Assembly: GCF_003751225.1 (NCBI RefSeq)
Contig: NZ_RJKE01000001.1
Span: forward strand, 3,100,001-3,164,000
Source of the DNA: Actinocorallia herbida
Lineage (GTDB): Bacteria; Actinomycetota; Actinomycetes; Streptosporangiales; Streptosporangiaceae
Reading direction: 5' to 3'
Length of the DNA stretch: 64,000 nt
In this document: positions 52,671 to 60,645 of the stretch, one piece after another
Numbering within the stretch: the first letter of the stretch is position 1
How the letters are laid out: each line of letters begins with the position of its first letter
The notes under the pieces: model-generated
Databases searched by the model: none
What the model was told of the DNA's origin: nothing
What the model saw: only the letters and a program-made list of their open reading frames with translations
Made by a program: the position numbers and the translations under genes

Positions 52671-53749
52671 CGCGTCTCCTGCTCTGCGTCGACCGGCCGA
52701 GCGTCGACCGGCTTCGAATAGAACTGCGCGGACCAGCGGCGGTGCTCGCTGATGTCCTTCTCCATGGGCCGCAGCACGGGCGGGTCGCGATAGACCTTGT
52801 TCTCCCAGATCGGGATGTCCTGGCTCAGCCCGGTGCAGAACATCTCGGCGGCCTGCTCGGCCGCGTCCTCCCCGCTGCCGCGCGGTGCGGTGAAGATCCA
52901 TCTGACGTGCACGGTGTCCTCGTCCAGCGGGGTCGTGCTCGACAGGAACGTGGTCAGGCCCCGCACCCGAAGAACGCCGAGGCCGAGCCCGAACCCTTCG
53001 CGGACGAACGCCCCGCCTTGCCCGACGGCCCGCTTGTAGGCGCCGTCCACGTGGAACTCCTCCTCCGGGACGGCGTCGGTGCCGTGTACGAACTTGAAGT
53101 GCGCCCGGTCCACGTTGTTCTCCGCCATCTCCTGGCAGCAGGTGGCGAGCTGGAACTCGCGGACGGCGATCGGCAGCCAGTCCGGATCGTGGAACTCCGG
53201 CACCTCGGGCACGTCGTAGAACGGCGCGCCGCCTTCGAGGTGGTGCCAGGCCCAGATCATGTGGTTCCGCTCGAGCGTCGGATACGCCCGCATGGCGGCG
53301 CGCTGGGGGATGTGGTCGACGTCGTCGTAAGGCACCTCGACGCACTCGCCGGTGGCACCGTGGAACTTCCAGCCGTGGAACGGGCAGCGGATGCACGAGT
53401 CCTCGACCTGCCCGCCGACGGCGAGATGCGCGCCGAGGTGGGAGCAGTGCGCGTCGAGGAGCCGCGCCGCGCCGTCCAGCCCGCGGAACAGGACGAGTTC
53501 GCGCCCGAAGCAGTACAGCGGCACCACGTCGCCGGGCGCGAGATCGGCCGACGCGGCGACGATGAACCAGCCGTTCGGGACGGGAAAGGGGAAGCGGCCG
53601 CGGGACTCCTTGAGCACCCGCGGCCTGCGCTCGGGCTCGAACAGCAGGCGCGGATCCCCCGGCATGGGCAGGCCGGGGAGGTTGCGCGGCGGTGGCGGTT
53701 CCGGAGGGGAGAGGAGTTCGGTTGGCGGGGTGGTCACCTGCGACCTCAT
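52667..53749 (-). CDS. Rieske non-haem iron oxygenase (KshA/ring-hydroxylating type)
   Basis: A 360-residue oxygenase. The [2Fe-2S] Rieske ligands are Cys102-His104 (HCSHLGAH) and Cys122-His125 (RCPFHGW). The mononuclear iron site is ENNVDRAHFKFVHG (Asp214, His217, His222). The spacing and NGWFIVAASADLAPGDVV start resemble KshA and cholesterol-7-desaturase relatives, so a steroid or terpenoid ring is a reasonable guess. The reductase partner is not encoded here. The stop overlaps the ADC-like gene. The upstream 80 bp is AT-rich and holds promoter-like sequence. Confidence 0.88.
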   Translation of the reverse strand: MRSQVTTPPTELLSPPEPPPPRNLPGLPMPGDPRLLFEPERRPRVLKESRGRFPFPVPNGWFIVAASADLAPGDVVPLYCFGRELVLFRGLDGAARLLDAHCSHLGAHLAVGGQVEDSCIRCPFHGWKFHGATGECVEVPYDDVDHIPQRAAMRAYPTLERNHMIWAWHHLEGGAPFYDVPEVPEFHDPDWLPIAVREFQLATCCQEMAENNVDRAHFKFVHGTDAVPEEEFHVDGAYKRAVGQGGAFVREGFGLGLGVLRVRGLTTFLSSTTPLDEDTVHVRWIFTAPRGSGEDAAEQAAEMFCTGLSQDIPIWENKVYRDPPVLRPMEKDISEHRRWSAQFYSKPVDARPVDAEQETR

Positions 53750-53829
53750 TTCCGAATGATTTTTTGAAATCGCTTCGAAAATACATCGCCGGACGCGCCC
53801 GTCAAGGGCCCAACTTTCGGCGTGAGGAC

Positions 53830-53916
53830 TCAGCCCCAGGTGGCGAGCGCGTCCTCGGTGCGGACCACCTCGGCGATCGGCTTGATCGTGTCCCCGACGA
53901 CCATCTCGGCATGCAT
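53830..53916 (-). CDS. 28-codon ORF ahead of the Rieske gene
   Basis: The frame reads MHAEMVVGDTIKPIAEVVRT then EDALATWG and stops, 80 bp before the Rieske start. Its regular amphipathic pattern and Glu/Asp/Val content look like coding. It may be a leader peptide or the remnant of a longer gene; I do not recognise it. Start alternatives are ATG 53916 and ATG 53904. Confidence 0.45.
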   Translation of the reverse strand: MHAEMVVGDTIKPIAEVVRTEDALATWG

Positions 53917-54047
53917 GGCCCTTCGGCGGGGTGGGGCGTTCGTGCGTTCCCTCTTTCGTGGTGCGGCCGGGGGCGGACGGGCGGCGACACGGGCCGCCCG
54001 CCCCGCACCTCCACCGGCATGAGCGGCATCTTACGTATATATGGCAT

Positions 54048-54075
54048 GAATTATTAAGATGACATGACGTGTCAA
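54048..54075 (-). promoter_or_regulatory. Candidate promoter of the Rieske operon
   Basis: On the minus strand TTGACA (54075-54070) is followed after 16 bp by TAATTC (54053-54048). Both are in an AT-rich patch that is rare here. Transcription would lead into the 28-codon ORF and the Rieske gene. Confidence 0.55.
54060..54074. promoter_or_regulatory. Palindrome overlapping the -35 box
   Basis: TGACATGACGTGTCA is a 15-bp palindrome with one mismatched pair. It overlaps the TTGACA box by five bases and lies 80 bp before the divergent TetR gene at 54155, so it is a candidate TetR operator. Confidence 0.5.
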
Positions 54076-54154
54076 CTTCTCCCGCGGAAGATCGGAGGGG
54101 GCGGGGGCGACGTGCCAGAATGGGCCGTCCGTCGCCGCGAGAGAGGCCGTCAGG

Positions 54155-54754
54155 GTGACCGCGAACCGGGAGGCAGCCCGGCCGACGCTGCGCGAGCGGC
54201 GCAGGGCCGAGCTCCAGCACGTGATCGGCGTGCGTGCCGCCGAGCTGTTCCAGCGGCAGGGTCTCCAGGCGACCACCGTCGAGGAGATCGCGGAGGCCGC
54301 GGGCATCTCCCTGCGGACGTTCTACCGGCACTGCGCCGTCAAGGACGACGCCCTGACCCCGCTGCTCGCCCAGGGCGTCCACGACATGGTCGCGCTGCTG
54401 GCGGCCCGTCCCGTCGGCGAGCCCCTGGCCGTGTCCGCGCGGGCCGCGCTGGTGGAGTCCATCGCGCCCACCGGGGAGGGCAGCCGGAACATCGCCCGCG
54501 TCATGCTCGGCGAACCGTCGCTCAAGGCGCGCTGGCTCGCGGCCGGCAGGCAGGCCCAGGACCTCCTCGCCCCCGTCCTCCGCGACAGGCTCGGCCCCGG
54601 GACCGGGGAGCTCCGGGCCGCGGTGACGGCCGGGTTCCTCATCAACGTCGCCACCACGGCCCTCGAGCACTGGGCGCTCCACGACGACGCGGGCCCGCTC
54701 GAGGCCGTCGTCGAGGAGGCCTTCGACGGTATCGCCGACCGCACCGGCCTCTGA
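54155..54754 (+). CDS. TetR-family regulator, divergent
   Basis: A 199-residue TetR protein. HTH at about 30-75 (TTVEEIAEAAGISLRTFYRHCAVKDD). The ligand domain is helical and ends with a hydrophobic dimer helix (LINVATTALEHWALHDDAG). GTG 54155 is preceded by GTCAGG. It is divergent from the Rieske operon and likely represses through the palindrome at 54060-54074; a second TetR gene (49037) is the last in that operon, so dual regulation is possible. Confidence 0.87.
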   Translation: MTANREAARPTLRERRRAELQHVIGVRAAELFQRQGLQATTVEEIAEAAGISLRTFYRHCAVKDDALTPLLAQGVHDMVALLAARPVGEPLAVSARAALVESIAPTGEGSRNIARVMLGEPSLKARWLAAGRQAQDLLAPVLRDRLGPGTGELRAAVTAGFLINVATTALEHWALHDDAGPLEAVVEEAFDGIADRTGL

Positions 54755-54856
54755 CGGCCCGCCCGGTGCGCTTCCGGAGATTCCGGGTAGGGGTGGAATG
54801 TGATGAGTGTCGGATTCCCCCCGTCGGCGCCGGGCGACGCGAGGAGGGCGACGGAC

Positions 54857-55624
54857 ATGCTGGAACGGCTGGAGGGGCTGCCCGCCGGGGTCTACGGGGT
54901 CAGGGCCGTCGGCACCCTGTCAAGGGAGGACTACGAGACGGTGATCGTCCCGGTGGTCGAGGAGGCGCGGAAAGAGGGCAGGAAGCTCCGGGTGCTGTCG
55001 GAGGTGGGACCGGATTTCCACGGGCTCACCCCGGGTGCCATGTGGGAGGACCTCAAGGTCGGGTCGAGCGCCCTGCGGCTGTTCGAGGGCTGCGCGATCG
55101 TCACGGACACCAAGTGGATCCGCGAGTCGACCAGGCTCGCGTCCTTCTTCATGCCCTGCCCGGTGCGGGTCTTCCCGCTGGGCGAGCGCGAAGCCGCGGC
55201 CGCGTGGCTGAGCACCCTGCCCGAGGGCCCCGGAGTCTCCCACCGGCTCGTTCCCGAGTCGAACGTCATGGTCATCGAGGTCGCGGCGCCCCTGCGGGCG
55301 CAGGACTTCGAGGCGCTGGCGCAGACCGCCGACACCTGGCTCGCGACGCACGCCGAACTCGCCGGGATCGTCGTGCACGTCCGCACGTTCCCCGGCTGGG
55401 AGAACGTGAAGGGACTCCTCAAGCACGCCCGCTTCGTCCGCGACCACCACCGCAGGGTCAGAAGGGCGGCGCTGGTGTCCGACAGCAGGGTCGCCGACCT
55501 GGCGCCCGCTCTGGTGAACCACTTCGTCCACGCCGAGGTGCGCCACTTCGACTACGCCGATCTCGACGCCGCCATCGCCTGGGCCGGTGCGGCGCCCGTC
55601 CAGAAAGTGGGCGACGCGGGCTGA
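54857..55624 (+). CDS. Tandem SpoIIAA-like (STAS-fold) protein
   Basis: About 255 residues with two copies of the PF11964-type SpoIIAA-like domain. Copy 1 (2-125): GLPAGVYGVRAVGTLSREDYETVI...KLRVLSEVGPDFHGL, MWEDLKVG, AIVTDTKWIRES. Copy 2 (130-250): NVMVIEVAAPLRAQDFEALAQTADTW, GIVVHVRTFPGWENVKGLLKHARFVRDHH, RRAALVSDSRVADLAPALVNHFVHAEVRHF. Tandem duplication in one chain is less usual than single copies. ATG 54857 has GAGGAGGG upstream; ATG 54803 is possible. The single-domain family binds lipid-like or regulatory ligands; function unknown. Confidence 0.8.
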   Translation: MLERLEGLPAGVYGVRAVGTLSREDYETVIVPVVEEARKEGRKLRVLSEVGPDFHGLTPGAMWEDLKVGSSALRLFEGCAIVTDTKWIRESTRLASFFMPCPVRVFPLGEREAAAAWLSTLPEGPGVSHRLVPESNVMVIEVAAPLRAQDFEALAQTADTWLATHAELAGIVVHVRTFPGWENVKGLLKHARFVRDHHRRVRRAALVSDSRVADLAPALVNHFVHAEVRHFDYADLDAAIAWAGAAPVQKVGDAG

Positions 55625-55670
55625 CGGACGCGCCGCCCCACACACGACGCCGAGGCTCGCGCCGACGGAA

Positions 55671-55697
55671 GAGCCGCCCTCGCACGCGGGGCGGCTC
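55671..55697. terminator. Bidirectional terminator
   Basis: GAGCCGCCC (55671-55679) and GGGCGGCTC (55689-55697), 9-bp stem and 9-base loop, between convergent stops at 55624 and 55707. Confidence 0.65.
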
Positions 55698-55706
55698 GCC
55701 GCGGCG

Positions 55707-56327
55707 TCAGCCCGACGCGAACTGGCACACCGTGGACACGGTGACGGTGATCTGCGCCCCTCCCGCGAGCGACAGGACGTTGTACTGCCAGCGGCTCCCG
55801 TTGTTCGAGTCCCCCAGCAGATAGGGAACTCCCATGCCCGTGTACGTCATGGTCCCGTTGACGGGGTAGTAGTCGTCCGGGCACTCGCCCCCCTGGACGA
55901 TGGCGCTGGCGCCGGCGGCGATGTTGGTCGGCTGCGCCGGAGGCACGATCACCGGCGGGAGCGTGGGCCCGGCGACCCCTTGTTCCCCGGGCAGGCCCTG
56001 CGGGCCCCGATCCCCCGGGAGCCCTTGCGGGCCGCGATCGCCCGTCAGCCCCTGCGGGCCGCGCGGGCCTTGTTCGCCCTGTGGCCCTGCGGGTCCCCGA
56101 GGCCCGGTGGCGCCTTCCGGCCCGGCCGGCCCGCGCGGTCCACGCGGGCCGCGCGGGCCGCGGGGACCCGGGCAGCGGTCGTTGTCGAAGTCGTCGTCGA
56201 GGTTCGTCACGGTGGCGGGCCAGGGGCACGGGGTGCCTTCCGGGGCGCGCGCCTCGGCGGTGCCCGTCAGGGCGGTGGTGATGGCGAGAGCGGCAAGGGA
56301 AGCGCCCGCCGTCCTAGTGATGATCAT
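55707..56327 (-). CDS. Secreted collagen-like protein
   Basis: A 206-residue exported protein. Signal peptide [25 protein letters not shown] (cleaved near 26), a short acidic head ([12 protein letters not shown]), then Gly-X-Y repeats over about 50-115 ([32 protein letters not shown]). A globular tail (about 120-206) has three Cys and [37 protein letters not shown]. Collagen triple helix is likely; the tail may trimerise. Bacterial collagen-like proteins are often surface or spore structures. ATG 56327 fits the signal peptide. Confidence 0.85.
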   Translation of the reverse strand: MIITRTAGASLAALAITTALTGTAEARAPEGTPCPWPATVTNLDDDFDNDRCPGPRGPRGPRGPRGPAGPEGATGPRGPAGPQGEQGPRGPQGLTGDRGPQGLPGDRGPQGLPGEQGVAGPTLPPVIVPPAQPTNIAAGASAIVQGGECPDDYYPVNGTMTYTGMGVPYLLGDSNNGSRWQYNVLSLAGGAQITVTVSTVCQFASG

Positions 56328-56442
56328 GCACGGATCATCACCGCGTCCATGATCACTCAATCCGGGATGGCCCAGACACACCCGCTCCCTTCCAACATTT
56401 GACGATCTTCCGCACCGCGGTTCCGCGACACGCCCGACGGGG

Positions 56443-58074
56443 TCAGCCGGTCCCGTGGTGGAGGTCGAACGCGGGACGGTTGCTGCGGATCGGGGGGATG
56501 GCGTCGAAGTTGTGCCGGGGCGGCGGGCACGAGGTCGCCCATTCCAGGGAGCAGCCCGCGCCCCACGGGTCGTCGACGCCGACGGGGACGCCGCGCCGGT
56601 GGGTGATCCAGACGTTCCAGAGGAAGGCGAACGTCGACGCGCCGAGCAGGAACGACCCGAGGGACGAGACGAGGTTCAGGGCGGTGAACTCCGACGCGTA
56701 GTCGGCGTACCGGCGCGGCATGCCCTGCGCGCCGAGCACGTGCTGGACGAGGAACGTCACCTGGAATCCGGTGAACAGCGCCCAGAAATGGACGCGCCCC
56801 CATTTCTCGTCGAGCCTCTTACCGGTCATCTTCGGCCACCAGAAGTAGAAGCCGCCGAACATCGCGAAGACGACGGTGCCGAACAGGACGTAGTGCAGGT
56901 GCCCGACGACGAAATAGCTGTCGGTGGTGGCGAAGTCAAGCGGCGGCGAGGCGAGGATGACGCCGGTGAGCCCGCCGAACAGGAACGTCACGAGGAAGCC
57001 GACCGCGAACAGCATCGGCGCCTCGAACGTGAGGTGGCCGTGCCACATCGTGCCGATCCAATTGAAGAACTTGATGCCGGTGGGGACGGCGATGAAGAAC
57101 GACATCAGGGAGAAGAACGGGAGGAGCACCTGGCCGGTGGCGAACATGTGGTGCGCCCAGACCGTCATCGACAGGCCGGTGATGGCGATGGTCGCGCCGA
57201 CCATGCCGAAGTAGCCGAAGAGGGGCTTGCGGCTGAACACCGGAAGGATCTCGGTGACGACTCCGAAGAACGGCAGCGCGACGATGTAGACCTCGGGGTG
57301 GCCGAAGAACCAGAACAGGTGCTGCCAGAGGATCGCGCCGCCGTTGGCCGCGTCGAAGACGTGCGCGCCGAACTCGCGGTCGGCGTACAGCATGAGCAGC
57401 GCCGCGGCCAGCACCGGGAACGCGATGAGCACCATGAGCGCGGTGAACAGGACGTTCCACGTGAAGATCGGCATCCGGAACATCAGCATGCCCGGCGCGC
57501 GCATGACCGTGATGGTGGTGACGAGGTTGACGGAGCTGAGGATGGTGCCGAGCCCGGACAGGACGAGGCCGGCGATCCACAGGTCGGGCCCGGCACCGGG
57601 GGAGCGGGAGGAGTCGGACAGCGGCGCGTATCCCGTCCAGCCGAAGGCCGCGGCCCCGCCTTCGATGAGGAAGCCCGACACGACGAGCAGGGCGCCGAAC
57701 AGGAAGAGGTAGTAGCCGAGGGTGTTGAGCCGGGGAAAGGCGACGTCGGGCGCCCCGATCTGGAGGGGGATGAGGACGTTGGCGAATCCGGAGAACAGCG
57801 GGGTGGCGAACAGCAGCAGCATGATCGTGCCGTGGATGGTGAGGAGCTCGTTGTAGCCCTGGTGCGTCACGAGCTGCATGCCGGGTTCGAGGAGTTCCGC
57901 GCGCATCACCATCGCCATCAGTCCGGCGAGGAGGAACATGGTGAAGGAGGTGGCGAGATACAGGTACCCGACGACCTTGTGGTCGGTGGTCGCCAGCACG
58001 TTCCTCAGCCGGGCCCCTTTGCGGTGCGAGGTGAGCGCCTGGGGCGGACTCGCCGCGGGGGTCTGTCTCGTCAC
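56443..58074 (-). CDS. ctaD: Cytochrome c oxidase subunit I, orphan copy
   Basis: A 543-residue polytopic haem-copper oxidase subunit of the aa3 type. Ligands visible: low-spin haem His81 (LTIHGT), CuB site GHPEVY (His259, Tyr263 cross-link pair), HH at 308-309, and haem a3/haem a histidines in [11 protein letters not shown]. Charged K-channel and D-channel parts are in place. No ctaC, ctaE or assembly gene is adjacent, so this is a second, isolated ctaD as in other actinomycetes. ATG/GTG start near 58074 with the usual MTRQT-like N-end. It probably replaces the main copy under some conditions. Confidence 0.93.
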   Translation of the reverse strand: MTRQTPAASPPQALTSHRKGARLRNVLATTDHKVVGYLYLATSFTMFLLAGLMAMVMRAELLEPGMQLVTHQGYNELLTIHGTIMLLLFATPLFSGFANVLIPLQIGAPDVAFPRLNTLGYYLFLFGALLVVSGFLIEGGAAAFGWTGYAPLSDSSRSPGAGPDLWIAGLVLSGLGTILSSVNLVTTITVMRAPGMLMFRMPIFTWNVLFTALMVLIAFPVLAAALLMLYADREFGAHVFDAANGGAILWQHLFWFFGHPEVYIVALPFFGVVTEILPVFSRKPLFGYFGMVGATIAITGLSMTVWAHHMFATGQVLLPFFSLMSFFIAVPTGIKFFNWIGTMWHGHLTFEAPMLFAVGFLVTFLFGGLTGVILASPPLDFATTDSYFVVGHLHYVLFGTVVFAMFGGFYFWWPKMTGKRLDEKWGRVHFWALFTGFQVTFLVQHVLGAQGMPRRYADYASEFTALNLVSSLGSFLLGASTFAFLWNVWITHRRGVPVGVDDPWGAGCSLEWATSCPPPRHNFDAIPPIRSNRPAFDLHHGTG

Positions 58075-58309
58075 TCGCCGCCTCCTGCGCCACGGGTCTC
58101 CGTCGCGACGACACTGTCACATTCCGAAGTGCATCACTCACTAAGAGTGCTGGTGTGTTCTCGAGTGCGGGTGGTGACGGTGAAAAGTGGCAAAGATGGC
58201 TTTTGGTGCGTTTATCGCCGGGCATGGTCCGCATGTCCGAGGAACGCATACGACGGGGTGATCCCGACCGGTCTGCGGCGGGATCTCACCGGCTGAGGGG
58301 TCGCGCGGC
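58075..58309. promoter_or_regulatory. Divergent gap ctaD / YbdK-like ligase
   Basis: A 235-bp gap with a local AT-rich part (58120-58220). CACTC (58135-58139) and GAGTG (58145-58149) form a small inverted repeat around ACTAA near the ctaD start. No regulator gene adjoins. Confidence 0.35.
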
Positions 58310-59440
58310 ATGGCCGACCGTCCGGTCTGCACGGTAGGAGTCGAGGAGGAGTTCCTCCTGGTCGATCCGGAGAGCGGGGAGACGCGGGGGCGGGGGCCCG
58401 AGGTGCTCGCCGCAGTGGCCGACCACGGGCCGCGACCGCCCGGCGGATTCCACGCTGAGCTCCAGGCGACCCAGGTCGAGTCGGCCACCGAGGTGCACAC
58501 CCGGCTCACCGACCTGAGGCGCGATCTCGTGCGCGGCAGGGGCATGCTCGCCGACGCGGCCCGCGCGAAGGGCCTCGTGCTGATCAGTTCGGGGACGCCG
58601 GTGGCCCCTTCGCCGGATCCGCCGGTGGCGCCCGGTGAGCGCTTCTCCGTGGCCCGGCGCGCCTTCGCCGACGTCACCCGGCGCTATGAGGTGTGCGGCT
58701 GCCACGTCCACGTCGGGGTGCCCGACCGGGACACCGCGGTGGCCGTCGTCGGCCATCTCCGCCCGTGGCTGCCGACGCTCCTCGCGCTGTCGGTGAACTC
58801 GCCGTACGACCGGGGCAGGGACTCGGGATACGCGAGCTGGCGGATGATCGAGCAGGCACGCTTCCCCGGTGGGGGCGCGCCGCCCTGCTTCCGCTCGGCG
58901 GCGGAGCACGACAGGGCGGTCGACCGGCTCGTCGCGTGCGGCATTCTCATCGACGCGGGGATGACCTTCTGGACCGCCCGGCCTTCCCCGCGCTACCCGA
59001 CGGTCGAGGTCCGGGCCGCGGACGCCTGCGGCACCGTCGACGAGGCGGTCCTGCAGGCGGCGCTGGCCAGGGCATTGGTCGCCACGGCCCTCGCCGAACT
59101 CGCCGCGGGACGGGAGGCGGTCCCCGTCGACCCGCAGATCTGCGCGGCGGGCCAGTGGAACGCCGCGCGCCACGGGCTCGCCGGCGCCGCCGTGGATCCG
59201 GTCGAGGGAAGGCTGGTGCCGGCTCGGACGCGGGTCTCGGCGCTCCTCACCGCGGTCCGTCCGGCCCTGGAGGAGGCAGGGGACTTCAAGGAGACCGATC
59301 GGCTGCTGCGGCGCGTCCTGGACCGAGGCACCGGCGCGGAACGGCAGCGCAACGCGGGTGCGGCGGGGATCCCCGCCGTGCTGAGGATGCTCGCCGAACA
59401 GACGAGCCAGAAGGAGACCGAGGACGAGGGGGAGACATGA
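58310..59440 (+). CDS. YbdK/EgtA-like carboxylate-amine ligase (GCS2 family)
   Basis: A 376-residue ATP-dependent ligase of the glutamate-cysteine ligase type 2 family. The N-terminus TVGVEEEFLLVDPESGETRGRGPEVL holds the metal-binding Glu cluster; QATQVESAT, CGCHVHVGVPD and TFWTARPSPRYPTVEVRAADAC are family signatures. YbdK members join glutamate-like carboxylates to amines but are usually far weaker than GshA. The stop overlaps the start of the haem-oxygenase-fold gene (ATGA), so both act in one pathway. Substrates are unknown. Confidence 0.88.
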   Translation: MADRPVCTVGVEEEFLLVDPESGETRGRGPEVLAAVADHGPRPPGGFHAELQATQVESATEVHTRLTDLRRDLVRGRGMLADAARAKGLVLISSGTPVAPSPDPPVAPGERFSVARRAFADVTRRYEVCGCHVHVGVPDRDTAVAVVGHLRPWLPTLLALSVNSPYDRGRDSGYASWRMIEQARFPGGGAPPCFRSAAEHDRAVDRLVACGILIDAGMTFWTARPSPRYPTVEVRAADACGTVDEAVLQAALARALVATALAELAAGREAVPVDPQICAAGQWNAARHGLAGAAVDPVEGRLVPARTRVSALLTAVRPALEEAGDFKETDRLLRRVLDRGTGAERQRNAGAAGIPAVLRMLAEQTSQKETEDEGET

Positions 59441-60447
59441 CCTCGACACCGGTGAGGCCGGACCGCACGCACGGCTCCGCGCGCCTGCCCGCACCACGCG
59501 GACCGCTCTCCGCGGCGGTCGTCACGACGCTCGGCGCACCGCCGGGGACGGCGCCGCCGTCCGTGCCGCGCGTCGCCGACCCGCTGGGAGAGGACGCGCA
59601 GCTCGCCCTGTACACCTGTTACGAGCTGCATTATCGCGGTTTCGCCGGGGTGGATCCCGAGTGGGAGTGGGATGTCGGCCTGCTCGGATTGCGCCGGACG
59701 CTGGAGCGCGGCTTCCTCGACGCGTTGCGCGGGAACGTCCCGGACGGCGTGGACGTCGAGGCCGCGCTCGCGCCATTGCTCGTGGTGGATCCGGCGGCGC
59801 GCGGGCCGTCCCATCACCTCGCGCGGGAGGGTTCGTGGCGGGAGCTGCGCGAGTTCCTCGTCCACCGCTCGGCCTACCACCTCAAGGAGGCGGACCCGCA
59901 CGCGTTCGTGATCCCGCGCCTGGAAGGCCAGGCCAAGGCGTCCCTGGTGGCGGTGGAGTACGACGAGTACGGGGGCGGCCGGGCCGCGCGCGTGCACGCC
60001 CGCCTGTTCGCCGACCTCATGGAGGCGACCGGCCTGGACGGCTCTTACCTGCGTTATCTCGACCTGGTCCCCGCGGTCTCCCTGGCGATCGTGAACATGA
60101 TGTCCCTGTTCGGCCTGCACCGGGCGCTGCGCGGCGCGATGGTCGGCCACTTCGCCGCGGCCGAGATCTCCACCCCGCCCAGCGCCCGGCGCATGGCCGC
60201 CGCCCTCGCCCGCCTCGGCGCCGACGAGCGGGCGCTGGTGTTCTACACCGAGCACATCGAGGCCGACGCCGTCCACGAACAGGTGCTCAGGCACGACGTC
60301 ATCGGAGACCTGCTGGCGCGGGAGCCGGACCTCGCGGGCGACGTCGTCTTCGGCATCGGGGCCACCGAGTGGCTGGAGGACCGGCTGGGCGCCCATCTGC
60401 TGGACCGATGGCGGGAGGGGGAGTGCTCACTCCTCGCGCCGCCGTGA
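59437..60447 (+). CDS. Haem-oxygenase-fold iron-containing redox enzyme (HDO-like)
   Basis: A 336-residue protein of the iron-containing redox enzyme class, haem-oxygenase-like with a non-haem metal site. Candidate ligands follow the HDO pattern: Glu151/His155 (LKEADPH), Glu174 and His187 (VAVEYDEYGGGRAARVH), then His273-x3-Asp277-x2-His280 (HIEADAVH). Characterised relatives (UndA, BesC, SznF) desaturate, cleave or N-oxygenate amines and fatty acids. The N-terminal 50 residues are disordered. Coupling to the ligase gene and the facing CDGSH gene suggest oxidative tailoring of a small amide; that is inference. Confidence 0.82.
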   Translation: MTSTPVRPDRTHGSARLPAPRGPLSAAVVTTLGAPPGTAPPSVPRVADPLGEDAQLALYTCYELHYRGFAGVDPEWEWDVGLLGLRRTLERGFLDALRGNVPDGVDVEAALAPLLVVDPAARGPSHHLAREGSWRELREFLVHRSAYHLKEADPHAFVIPRLEGQAKASLVAVEYDEYGGGRAARVHARLFADLMEATGLDGSYLRYLDLVPAVSLAIVNMMSLFGLHRALRGAMVGHFAAAEISTPPSARRMAAALARLGADERALVFYTEHIEADAVHEQVLRHDVIGDLLAREPDLAGDVVFGIGATEWLEDRLGAHLLDRWREGECSLLAPP

Positions 60448-60645
60448 CGGGCGGGCCCGCCGGTGGCTGGTGTCGCAGAGCGGATAGATGCGGCTGCGAT
60501 GGCACTGGCAGATCGCGACCACGAACCTGTCGCAGACGACCTCGGTGCCGTCGGGCAGCACGATCTCCACCGGGCCCTCGATCAGCAGCGGCCCGCGCGG
60601 GACGATCCTGACCCGGCGGCGCGGCCGGTCACCGGCGCTCGGCAC
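60427..60645 (-). CDS. CDGSH iron-sulfur domain protein
   Basis: A 72-residue protein with a single CDGSH motif. The [2Fe-2S] ligands are Cys46, Cys48, Cys57 and His61 in ICQCHRSRIYPLCDTSH, with Thr in place of Gly-Ser in CDTSH, a known variant. It could carry electrons to a redox partner. It faces the haem-oxygenase-fold gene with 21 bp overlap at the 3' ends and overlaps the end of the methyltransferase gene upstream (17 bp), so it is coupled with that gene. GTG 60645. Confidence 0.83.
   Translation of the reverse strand: MPSAGDRPRRRVRIVPRGPLLIEGPVEIVLPDGTEVVCDRFVVAICQCHRSRIYPLCDTSHRRARPSRRREE

Larger units (their letters stand above)
53750..54154. promoter_or_regulatory. Divergent control region between the Rieske operon and a TetR gene
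   Basis: This 405-bp gap is AT-rich near 53751-53795 and 54030-54070. It holds a 28-codon reverse ORF, a minus-strand promoter candidate and a palindrome that overlaps its -35, all listed separately. No KstR-type consensus is seen. Confidence 0.5.
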
